A DNA stretch of 64,000 nucleotides from Epiperipatus broadwayi (taxonomy: Eukaryota > Onychophora > Udeonychophora > Euonychophora > Peripatidae), in contig JAQFVV010000072.1 in the NCBI GenBank assembly GCA_028023455.1, forward strand, positions 4,296,501 to 4,360,500, read 5' to 3'. The translations under genes were made by a program, and so were the position numbers. Of this stretch, positions 46,001 through 56,766 are shown piece after piece; the stretch's first letter is position 1, and every line of letters begins with the position of its first letter. A model generated the notes under the pieces. That model was not told where the DNA came from and made no database searches. It saw only the letters and a list, made by a program, of their open reading frames with translations.

Positions 46001-46859
46001 TGTGGAGCAGTAAGTTAGCAATTATATAAATTCAATAAAGCGCATGCATAAAAAATGAAGATAGTTAAAGTGTGTCATGCGCGATAAAAGTTTATATCAA
46101 TAGATATGTTTATCGTTAAGTGAGTTTAAAATCTATATCAGAGTTAATATTAATCTCTAACCTAATAAAATAGTTGTTAATTAATAATATCGATATATTT
46201 ATCCAAAAAGGTGATAAATTATTATTATGTTTTACAAGAGTTGTACACATGGAGATTAAACCATAATAAAATAATATTCTTAACTATGATACATATATAA
46301 TTTTATATATTTTTTTGACGAAAAAATTAATTACATTAAGTGGTAATTATAAAATCATAATGACTCGTTTGATTTAATAAAGTTTAATGAGCAGAAAGCA
46401 AAATATAAATGAGTAAATAAAATAAGTTGATTTTCTTAAAATCATCGAGATATTGATTTTAATATTCAACTTAATAATAAAAATTCTGCAACAGTTCTTA
46501 ACAGTTTTCAAAATTTTTGCATAATTAAATAGACTGCTTCTTCTAGCATGAATATTTATTCATTATGAAAAACTGGATTGTCAATGCCTATCAGGTAATT
46601 AACAACAACTCTCCCTTGAAAATTTTTTTAAAAAAGGAGAGATTTGCTAATCTGATTAAATGCAAATATGATTTGAATCATTTGCTACAATAATAATCAA
46701 ATACGTATTAAATTATTAAAATATTTCTTTATCTCATAGTTAAAATTAAACTTGTGAGTGCTATAATTACAAGATTCTATATCTTTCAAACCGTTTGTAT
46801 TTCATTTTCTCAGCAGTTATTCCAGTGCATCTTTATATCAAAATACACAAATGTCTTAT
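46001..46859. other. AT-rich sequence with a family C fragment
   Basis: 46120-46265 resembles the left part of family C (AGAGTTAATATTAATCTCTA then a TTAATAATAT-GATATATTTAT stretch). The remainder is unassigned. Confidence 0.4.
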
Positions 46860-46960
46860 TGTCTAGAAGTTCATAAGAACTCTGTGCACGAGAAGTGATT
46901 AAAGTAGTGTTGTGATCCATGGACCATGTTTCCAGAGTATGCCAATCTATCAACATTTCA
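46860..46960 (-). repeat. tRNA-derived SINE (family S), antisense
   Basis: TCTAGAAGTTCATAAGAACTC, read as TAGAAGTTCATAAGAACTC, then GCACGAGAAGTGATTAAAG and GTGATCCATGGACCATG, complementary to the sense copy at 13003. Confidence 0.55.
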
Positions 46961-47109
46961 TTAAATCATATTACTGCACTTGATATTTAAATAAAACGAT
47001 ATTCTATATTAAGTTGTGATTATTTATTAAGTACATAAGAAATATGTAAATACTTTTAGAGAAAGTCTTTAACATTTATTATATGCACTTTGAACATTTA
47101 TAATAGTCC

Positions 47110-48140
47110 CCCCAAAAAAAGAGAATTTATAATATACATTTTTTCTTTTTCTGTAAACTCCACAAATCTGTGATCTCTCTTATTTTTATCAATGTAACCA
47201 AATTTACCCACAATACTATTTTGTTTTAGTCATTTATCAATTCTAGAAATAGTCTCCAATAATAATTTTAAAATGTCATTTGGTCTGATAAAAACATTTG
47301 TACTTCCAGACAAAAATCCTCTACTTCATGACAAACAGAATTTGTTGAAGTATAAACTTGAATTATTTGCATTTAGAATTTTCCTTCTGTTTGAGTATCT
47401 AATCTTGTCACTGTGTCTGAAATATTGTTAATCTCCACAATGTTGTTATTTTACTTGTTAGTTATAATGAAACCCACTTTATTTGTACTTACGATATTTG
47501 TATTTGTATATATACATTTTCTAAAATCAATTGTTTTTTTTTATCATTTCTTCTAACTTTACAAAGTTCAACAATGTCCCTATTTAATATTAGACAGTTC
47601 TTTTTTCAGTTCATGCAATCTTCTTTCACTTTAAAGTGATTTTCAGTTATAGTTAACCCAATTAAAAGTTTGTCTTCAAATAGCAGCTGAATTTGAAATC
47701 AGCAGATTCTTAGGCCTCTTCACTTTAGCCACCAATCACTGCTTTAGCTATTGACTTTATAATCTCCTGGAAATAAGAGCCATAATTTAGTTTTGTTTGT
47801 CACGATTGTAAATACTATTTGCAAAAGTTCATTCACACAACCATTCATTCTGCCTTCAAGAAAGTTAACTGATATTTCAGTTAAGAACTATCAAGCAACA
47901 ATATCGCCCAATACTTCTTGGTGGTAATCTCAGAAATAAAAAGCCACAATGGTCGATGTGTTTTGGTGGAAAGCCCATTCATGTTCATTTACTATATGAA
48001 TAATTACATAGTAATAACAGCTACAATGACAAGAACATATGGACTGGGAATTTGCCCTGCTCAGTTCCCATAAGGCCTCCAAAAGAAATTAAAGGGTATC
48101 CTTTCAGTTAACATCAAGCTGCAATCTCATATGGTCATTA
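47110..48140 (-). pseudogene. RTE-like 5' and endonuclease region, antisense
   Basis: Parallels 7150-7524 and 8512-9380 of the first RTE copy, for example TTTGGTCTGATAAAAACATT with TTTGGTCTGATCAAGCATAT, and AAGGCCTCCAAAAGAAAT with its counterpart at 9337. It is continuous where the first copy has two insertions, so it serves as the empty-site reference. No intact frame. Confidence 0.6.
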
Positions 48141-49689
48141 ATTCATGCTACTTTTACTTTATTGAGAATCATAATATACATCTAAATCTTTATGAATGTT
48201 CAGTAATGAATTAATCTTGTTAGCATATATCGATGTCAGGTATAGATAAAAACTTCTATATATTTCATTTTATAAAAAAGTTACAACCATTTATTTTTTC
48301 CTAAGACAGAGCTCTAATATCTTAAGAAATGCTGTCATTTTTTAATCCTCTTAATGTTCTTGAAGATTTTTTATTTTATTTCATGTTATTATACATATAT
48401 GAAATCATTCTCCTATGCCTTCTGGGAAATATATAATCTTAAATTAAATGAGCCATAAAAAGTCACGTGACTTCTGTGCTACTTAGTTTGGATGAATAAT
48501 TAATTATTAATAATTAATTATTTGATATATGCATAAATATAGGCTTTTATGATTCAATCGTAACATGTTTATTTATCAAATTTATAAATCTTAATTCAAA
48601 ATTAGCCCAATTTACAATGAAGTCTAGGATTTTGCTTACAAGTAGTTGACTTATGGTCAGTGCAATCGATTTGCAGCACCGAGCCCTAAATGAGCATTAA
48701 CCAGCAACGAGTAAAACAAAATGATAATTCATATATCCATCACTATCCAGCATTTGGCAAATTTAATGAGTAATGGCTTCCTTTTCACCATTTTCTTGTG
48801 CGGAGGTAGTGAAAGAAACGTTTGTCCTGCGGTTGGTTATTCAAACGCTCTTTATAATTATATACGTGAAAAAAAATTAAAAAATCCTTATTTCCTTTAA
48901 ACATATTTTTAGAAGTTATATTAAACTGAAAACAATGTAATGCGATATTACTTTTAAGTTTTTCCATACGCCCTACAGTGCTGTGATAGTAGGGTAGGTT
49001 CGAGAGAATTACAGTAGTCTGGCTGGTCCATGCTCAAACTATTCAATTATTCACTTTTTATCTTTAAAAAAAAATAGCATGTTTAAAATCATTTAATTAA
49101 AAGTTTTCTGATTAGTGAATAGAAGTGCTAATTTTCTTCCCTTTCTAATGAATTCAAAAATATTAATTTTTGTTATGTTGTATTAAGAAAAGTTTTATGC
49201 AGTGTAAACTAATGCCACTAGGGGTCAAATATCAATGGTAGCGCCTATACACATATATTGGTCTTCCGCAAAAGAACTTAACTAGCAAATCATTAAATAA
49301 GTTATACCAATTTATTTTGTCATGGATTACAAAAAAAAAAAAAAAACCATATATTTTATTCAGAAAAAGATTTCAATACAAATTTTAAGTAAATTTTGAA
49401 AAACTGAATTTATTTTCCCTTGAGATCAGAATCCACGACTACTTAAAAAGTACAACCTTTCAAAATAATTGTATTTATTTTTTAAAAAAGAAAGCTTTTT
49501 AGAATGTCTGTTACATGTTTAAGAATATTGATTAATAGAGGGGAAAATATTTTACTTATAATTAAATGATTGTTTATATATATTATACTTATCATCAAAT
49601 TTTTAAGATACTGCAACATATAAATATATTACTATTTAAAAAACTTGTGTTGATCACATTGACATATTTATATATATTCATTTAGATAA
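48141..49689. other. AT-rich sequence, nothing recognised
   Basis: 48600-49030 is less AT-rich. A 60-codon minus-strand frame (48785-48967) has no domain. No repeat match found. Confidence 0.35.
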
Positions 49690-50010
49690 TAAATCTTAAA
49701 ACTACACAAAGCTACATGGTATATAAATGTAAATTACAGTTAAGCACTAAAGCTTTAAAAACCATAGAATTTACGATCTGTTCTGTTATCAAGGCAAAAC
49801 CTCTTAACAGATTGACATTTTTTTTCTTCTTAGATCTTTAAATAAACGATTACATGGTTATATTTTTCTGATTAATAGATTTATTAAACTTTTAGGGAGA
49901 TTAAAATCTCAACTTGTTATTATGGTTCTGTGTCAGCCTTCTTTATGTATAAGGTGGAATCCACCTTTTACATATAAAAAGTGATTTGACTATAGATTGT
50001 AGGTTCGAGG
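49690..50010 (+). repeat. Relative of the 17.9-kb repeat
   Basis: Shares ATCTGTTCTGTTATCAAGGC and a small hairpin AAGGTGGAATCCACCTT with 17914-18315. Confidence 0.4.
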
Positions 50011-50144
50011 TTTATGAAAATTTTTCTGTTGTCGTGTGAATTAAATATATATTAAATAACAATTTTAATGCAAAATAGAAAAATACAAAGTGAAATAGAC
50101 ACAATAATAAAAAAAATCTAAAGATGCTTTCAAAATAACAAATA

Positions 50145-50230
50145 AGGATTCCCTGTGTAGTTCAATGAGTGATAGATTATCAGATTTTGAAATCTAAGCT
50201 ATTCAGATTGATTCCAGTACTAGTACTTCC
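50145..50230 (+). repeat. tRNA-like SINE head
   Basis: TGTAGTTCAATGAGTGATAG (A-box-like), CAGATTTTGAAATCTAAG (anticodon-arm-like hairpin) and GATTGATTCCAG (B-box-like) with near-tRNA spacing. Degenerate. Confidence 0.4.
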
Positions 50231-52590
50231 AATACAGGCTTTTTATTTTAAGTAAAATCTTGATTAACAAAAAACAGTCATTCAAAAAAATCTCTTATAA
50301 ACATCACAAGTCCTGCTATTCAGTAACAAAAAGCATGATATAGCATGCTATTATGATTAAATAAAGCTTTTCTCTAGATACTTTGTATATATTTATTTTT
50401 GAATTACATTTTCCGAGAAAAGGTTTATCGAAGTTTTTGAAATTATAAAAAAACAAAAAAACAAACAGTAATTATGTACATTTTTATAATAATTACATTT
50501 AAATTTTAAATTATAGATCTTCACTTAATTTCTTATAAACTACTGGACAATAAAGTTATTTGTTTACTTTTTTTAGCAATAATAATATTTATCTAGTCAC
50601 AAACCTAGTAAATACTATAGGGACAACTATAATAAATGTAATTTGTTCCAGATGATTAATTATATCTATTCATTGTGGCTTATATTAAAATACATGTATT
50701 TAGAGGTAATGTGTTCCAGATTTACAATCTAAAGTAAAATTATCATCCAAAACAATTATTGAAACATAAAAATATAATACAAAATTAAAAATAGTATATA
50801 AGATTTATTGCTATATACATAGCACAGTTTGCCTTTATTAGAAACTAAGATCAAATTTTTAAAAGTATAAAATAAAAACACAAAGAAAGTTAGTCAATTA
50901 AAAATTCACACATGTTGATAAAGCCATATCATAATTAGAACTTTTACTTTCTTGCTTGGAAATTATTTTCTTCTTGATTAATAATTCCAACTCTACATCT
51001 TACTTTATCAAGTAAAATCATTCTCTTAAAAGTATAAATAAGAATTCTGTACTAAACCTTCCACATTGTCCTCTTTTTCCAAAATAAATTATTACAATTT
51101 TTCTGTTCTTTAACAACAAAAATTTAACTATAAAATAGAATTAATACACAATGGGTGTTCACAAAGACTTTGTTCTTTTTTTAAAAATTAATAATAGTAA
51201 TAATAATTGCTTTAGAAAACCTTAACGATTGTAAAAAATTGCTTTAGAAAACCACGCATAACAAACATATTTTTTCTCTTTTTAATCATTTAAGACATAT
51301 TCATATAAAAGTCTATTTGTGAAATTTTTATTTAATCATGTTTTGATCATTGGGAGAAAAAATACCAATAAATCAACTAAGAGTTAGCAATTATTTATAA
51401 TTGCTCTCAATAGTATTATGTTAGAAAATTTTATTCTACACGTTTCTTTTAAACACAAGTGGTGCAATCTGGGAGGTGATTTGAACATTTTGTATTTCAA
51501 TTTTTAGCTAGTGATATGCATTAGGGTATATATATATTTAATAGTTTTAATGGTTAATACAGATGTAAATTAAATTAGTTAATGAGATCACCATTATATA
51601 TATGAAATTAAATCCACAGCCAAGGTATATTGATGTGCAACAACCAATCAGACATGGTTCTGCAGGCTGAATGAAAACAATATCAAACTTGTCCCAACTT
51701 CCACTATATATATATATATACAAGTTTTAAAATATAATGATAATAATAACAATAGTAATTCATTTCACATATAATATATATTTTAATGGGTACCAATGTA
51801 ACAAATTTATACCTTAGGAGGGGTGTGTGATATTAATTGTAGTGGGAGGGCAATAAAAGCAGTTTGTAGCCATTGCAAGTTTTATTTAAGTTTAACTGAA
51901 AGATAAAACAAGAAAAGTACAGTTAAGCTCATTATTAACATTGGTTGAATGTGAGTGTCACCAAAAGTTTTTGCATGACATCATTATTATATTCCATAAA
52001 CCATTATATGTGTTGGAAATACTGAGTGTTGTATCTAACATTTGGAAATTATAGAAGCAGAGATTGACTTTAAAAATTCTAGCATTACATTACTTTATCC
52101 ATCAATTAACCACATCATTCCATATAAGCAATCTATATGATAGGCCTGATTACAAAATGATTCCAGTATATATATTTATCCTAAGTTATAAGCATAGGAA
52201 ATGATAGGAAGAGAAGCCCAAAGGTAGTAAAATTAGTCATTAGTATTTATAATATGTGTAAATAAACATCCAATCGTTAAGAAAGGTATCTATATTAAAA
52301 CGTTATCATTTCATAAGATTATAGTCACTCATTATTTCATAGCAAATGGAGATTGGAGGATATAAAAAGTACAGGGCATTAATAAAAAAAATGTTTGAAA
52401 ACCAAATAACTCATAACACTAACAAATATGCATGCATTAAGTTTGTGTATGTATACATGTGCTAATATGTGCTTATAATATTTGCTATTTATCTGTACAT
52501 TAATATTAAACAATGTGCATATTGTGGGCATTATTAAAATAGTATGTGAAATAATATTTTATTATTGTGTAATTCTAAGGGTTAATTATT
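50231..52590. other. AT-rich sequence, nothing recognised
   Basis: A local duplication of ATTGCTTTAGAAAACC occurs near 51206 and 51238. No gene or assigned repeat. Confidence 0.4.
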
Positions 52591-52593
52591 AAA

Positions 52594-52789
52594 ATGGGTG
52601 CTGGTGGTGGTGGCGATGGCAGTGGTAGTAGTGGTAGTGGTGTTTATATAGGTAGTGCCAATAGCAGGAGCAGTGGTAGTGGCAATGGCAGGGTGATAGC
52701 AGTGGTAGTAATAGCGGCAGCAGTAGCAGTAGTAGTAGTAGTAAAAATAATATTAATGATGATGATGATAATAATAAATATTAAAGCTT
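52594..52789. repeat. GGT/AGT/GAT compound microsatellite
   Basis: Trinucleotide purine-rich repeats. The glycine/serine/valine-rich open frames on both strands are by-products of it. Confidence 0.85.
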
Positions 52790-52935
52790 TGCATGTTTTG
52801 GGGGTTATGGTAGGGGGGAGCTTAAGATTCATGAATTGCAATTCTACTTCTGCCATTGCTGATGCACAAACTGTTTATGAACTCCAAATTCATTCTTAAT
52901 GATAATAATGATGATGATGATGATGATGATAAATT
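52790..52935 (+). repeat. tRNA-derived SINE (family S), sense, with GAT tail
   Basis: AGCTTAAGATTCATGAATTG, TTCTACTTCTGCCATTGC and TTTATGAACTCCAAATTC followed by AATGATAATAATGATGATGA. Body and tail match the family; the tRNA head is degraded. Confidence 0.45.
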
Positions 52936-54095
52936 ACCCAACAATAAACTCAACAATAAAAGTATATTTATATAGATTAGAAATCAGCAATCTTTTTAAT
53001 ATGCAGAGTCATTTTGTTTACATATCTCAATCCCGTTCCTCAATAAAGAGCCATAAGAAAAGAGGTATCCTCTTTCCCTTTCCCACCCATTAAAGAGGCT
53101 CAAAAGAAAAAGATGAAAATTATATTCATGAAAAATATGAATTCTTGATTGGTTGTGGATATATTTGAACTTCAATTTTAGTAATAGAACATAATAGAAT
53201 CCTATACATCCTAACTAAAATAAAAATTCTCTTAAAAATAAATAAATAAAAACAAAAAATTATTTTGACAGTTTGATTCATTCACAGATTTCTAATATTT
53301 AAATATTCATCAAATATAATAAGGCTGAATTCGAGAAACAATATTGTAATGCAAAATTCTCCTCTCCTAGAGTCATCAAAATATTTATTTGCAAATTATA
53401 AAAAGAAATAAAAAATGGGTTTATGTTTATCATGATAAAAAGAGCTAGGAGATTGGGATTAAAGAGTCACATTTGGTGATGAGCCATAGTTTGCTGATTC
53501 CTGACATATATCATTCAAATCCTCAAAATTATGTTAAATGATAGTTAAAATTAAATGATAACCGTGAAGTTATATAAGCTTATAATTAAAACGATAATTT
53601 TATTTAAAACAGCATTTTTTTTTTTTAAAAAAAAAAATTTTTTTTTTTAAAATAAAATCATTTCAGAAAAAATTAAAATGTAAATTATTTCTCACTTTCA
53701 TCCATTTTTTAATAAAAAATAAAGAGAAAGAAATAAAACATTTAATTAAATATTGTTTCATTATATGATTCTATTCACATTTTATAATACAGTTTTGTAA
53801 ATGTAGAAATTAATTTTTAAAATAATGTAGCAATTTCTTATACAAAGGATAGCAATTTAATAATGGCAACATTTTACCAGGTAATAATAATTATACAAAT
53901 ATAGTCATTATGCATCTACCTGTTTTGTATATGCTTGAAAATATATACACAAATATAAATTGATGATGATCAAGCATTGTTGCTTGGGCATAATATTTTA
54001 GTGCCTACATGCCAAATTTCCTGCACTTACACATTGTCTTTTATTACAGCTCGATTTATAAATATTTCTGCACTCACAACTTTGATATTATTAAA
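52936..54095. other. AT-rich sequence, nothing recognised
   Basis: A near-palindromic T/A run lies at about 53612-53652. No gene or assigned repeat. Confidence 0.4.
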
Positions 54096-54373
54096 TTAGA
54101 AATTATATTATTCCCAGAATGCCTAGGAATGACATGATAATTTCCAGCCAATGAAATGATTGGTAATAATCATCAACATAAGTTTCAGAATTAGATGATG
54201 TCAAAGATGTGAGAGCAGAAAGTTTGACACTGATAAATCAAATTGTAATAATTTGATATACCTAAATAGTAAACAAATAATGACGTTATGTGTAAGAGAT
54301 TATGACTTGGACTAACTGATAAGTGCTAGATTGTATGAAATACATCTTGGAAATCATTTGCATTTTCCAGATA
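54096..54373 (+). repeat. Family C partial copy, decayed ribozyme
   Basis: AGAAATTATATTATTCCCAG to TTGGAAATCATTTGC. The core reads CTGATAA (G8 lost) with GAAA retained, near 54317-54345. It abuts the foldback at 54383. Confidence 0.5.
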
Positions 54374-55262
54374 CCTTTATTCGGTACTGTGGTATTAGAG
54401 CTGCGACATGAAGAATTATAATCGTTTAATCATTAAATTAATTAGGTTATTAAATCAAAAACATATTTTAAAATCTACATTAAAAAAAAACAACAATTTA
54501 ACAACAAAAAAAAATACGAAAAGCATTAATGTGAAGAATAGTTAAAATGCGTGTTTAAATCAAATTGAGTGTGGGTTTGCATGTGCATATTCTGCATAAT
54601 CTATTTTAATACATTGTACAGGCTTACACCTGCATTTATATATGTAATATATGCGGAATTCGAACTCAGACTTTCACATGACCTACAACTCTGTGTCATC
54701 TTATATTGTTGACTCACCTGATCACACACATGTTGAAAAGATAAATAATCACCAATATAAGTATTTCATGCTAAACCAGCACTCATTAAAGTATGAAGAT
54801 TGGTTATCTTAACATAAAGCTGAGTACTAATTGTATATATGTGTGGAAATGGCAATCTGAACCAACTGGTGAGTGCTGGTTTAGCGCGAAATACGTATAT
54901 TAGTGATTATTTATCTTTTCAACATGTGTGTGATCAGGTGAGTCATCAATATAAGATGGCACTGAGAGTTGTAGGTCGTGTGAAAGTCTGAGTTCGAATT
55001 CCGCATTTATTACATATATAAGTGCAGGTGTAAGGCTGTACAATGTATTAAAATAGATTATGCAGAATATGCACGTGCAAACACACACTCAACTTGATTT
55101 AAACACGCATTTTAACTATTCTTCACATTTTTTTTGTTAAATTGTTTTTTTTTTAAATGTAGATTTTAAAATATGTTTTCGATTTAATAACCTAATTAAT
55201 TCAATGATTAAACGATTATAATTCTTCATGTCGCAGCTCTAATACCACAGTATCCTTTATTC
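54374..55262. repeat. 871-bp foldback flanked by 9-bp direct repeats, containing family B
   Basis: CCTTTATTC at 54374-54382 and 55254-55262 bounds a palindrome at 54383-55253. Arms start TACTGTGGTATTAGAGCTGC and run about 390-410 bp with few differences; the centre near 54800-54865 is family B. TAGAGCTGCGAC recalls hAT termini, while long terminal inverted repeats with 9-bp duplications recall Mutator-like elements. There is no transposase. Class unresolved. Confidence 0.75.
54850..54910 (+). ncRNA. Hammerhead relic in the foldback centre (family B)
   Basis: CTGGTGA (54866-54872, A6 changed to G), stem II GTGCT-GGTTT-AGCGC with five pairs, GAAA (54888-54891), stem III ATA-CG-TAT, A17. Stem II carries a pairing-preserving change relative to AGCAT in other copies. 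The A6 change should abolish activity. Confidence 0.55.
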
Positions 55263-55640
55263 ATATATTTCAAAAATGTGTGCTGAAATAAAAGTTTTAT
55301 ATTTATCTAAAAACATTTTAGTTTTTAAATTAAATCTTAAACTTTTCTAAGATACGAATTTAATAAACACTAGAATGTATTTCACTTATATTTACACACA
55401 TCTCTTAAAAAAAGACTGATAAATAAATTTGAATAGCTAACCAATGCATAAACAATGGTAAGTTTCAGAAATTCCAACTTCAACAACAACAAAAAAATGC
55501 GCAATTTAAAATCCTAAGAGAAAAAAAAATTGTAATTTAAATACCCTGACAAAAAAATTTGACATTTTATTGGGCAAATTCTCAAAAAAGTTTGTATTAG
55601 ATTAGAGTTGAAAAAATATAATAAAAGGGTTTAAAGATTT
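55263..55640. other. AT-rich sequence, nothing recognised
   Basis: No gene or assigned repeat. Confidence 0.4.
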
Positions 55641-55646
55641 TTCTTT

Positions 55647-55986
55647 CTCCTTAATGAGACATTATTTATTATAGCGCGATGTTTAATAACTGTAATATTA
55701 ATAAGCCAATAAGCTAATGCGCATGCGCTTTATAGATGTAACTATATAAATGAATACTCCCACTTTTTAAAACACAAGATAAAGTGATCAATTAATATCT
55801 TCATGCTCTCATTTCCAAACACTTAAGATTTGCCCATATATAAACATTTGGGTTGAAAAGTTAGATGGATTCATTCTATCTTTTCCCAAAGACTTTATCT
55901 TATGTTTTTAAAAGTAGGAGTATTCATTTATATAGTTACATCTATAAAGCGCATGTGCATTAGCTTATTGGCTTACTCCTTAATGA
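55647..55986. repeat. Foldback with flanking 11-bp direct repeat
   Basis: The inverted arms at 55702-55790 and 55890-55975 share TAAGCCAATAAGCTAATGCG and TATAGTTACATCTATAAAGC-type blocks in inverted order. CTCCTTAATGA occurs at 55647-55657 and 55976-55986. The right copy abuts the arm, but 44 bp separate the left copy from its arm, so the duplication call is tentative. Confidence 0.6.
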
Positions 55987-56394
55987 TAAATAAAAATATA
56001 TAATATTTGTATTTTCTGTAAGCAAACATAGAATTGTATTATTAAAATAATTTAATCATACAAATTTAGGACAGATTAAAATTAATAATTGATTTTATTT
56101 TTATAAAATGTACATGTGAGTGCATATATGTTCATGCGTTATTTATATATAAAAGGAGAGTGTAGCTTTTTATACTTTTAAAACCAATTAATTATTAAGA
56201 AATGAAATGTTTTATTATTATTAAATGCCTATAGGTGTGTTCTATTTATGATCACATGACTATAAACTACAGTTTAAACAATATTGCTATATTTCTTATT
56301 TTGTTCTATTGACATGATATCTATGAGATATTTGTAAATAATTCAGAATCAGATATAATAATCTATTTATTATTAGAAAATATTTATGGTAGAC
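55987..56394. other. AT-rich sequence, nothing recognised
   Basis: No gene or assigned repeat. Confidence 0.4.
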
Positions 56395-56766
56395 ATTTCA
56401 TCATCATCATCATCATCATCATTATTATTATTATTGGTGTTGTTGTTATTATTATTGTTAATTAAGTAATAAAATTATTCTCTTTCAAGATAATTTTATT
56501 TGACCTATAAGTGATTACAAAAAAAAAAAAAATAAATAAAAAAATAACAAGAAATATCTAGTCGAGATTACAGGGTGGTATATACAAAGAAGAAATGATT
56601 CAAAAGTCAGAAGAATATAACCTGTGGATGCAAGGTGAATATTAATCATCTAGTCTATAACGAAATACCTTTGTTAGTAAACCCTGTTTTGGCAAGTTAT
56701 GGTTGGAGGGTTTTATTAAATCATAATAAGATATTAAGTCATAATAAATATTTTCATATAAATTAT
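56395..56766 (-). other. 3' UTR and microsatellite tail of the L1-like element
   Basis: Minus strand after the stop at 56767: about 300 bp non-coding with a T run near 56519-56545, then AATAATAATAA and ATGATGATGATGATG units (56398-56460). A trinucleotide tail rather than poly-A is unusual for L1-like elements, so the tail may belong to the target site. Confidence 0.5.

Noticed and set aside
52594-52899. Glycine/serine-rich protein frame
   Set aside because: Produced by a trinucleotide microsatellite; frames exist on both strands with the same character.
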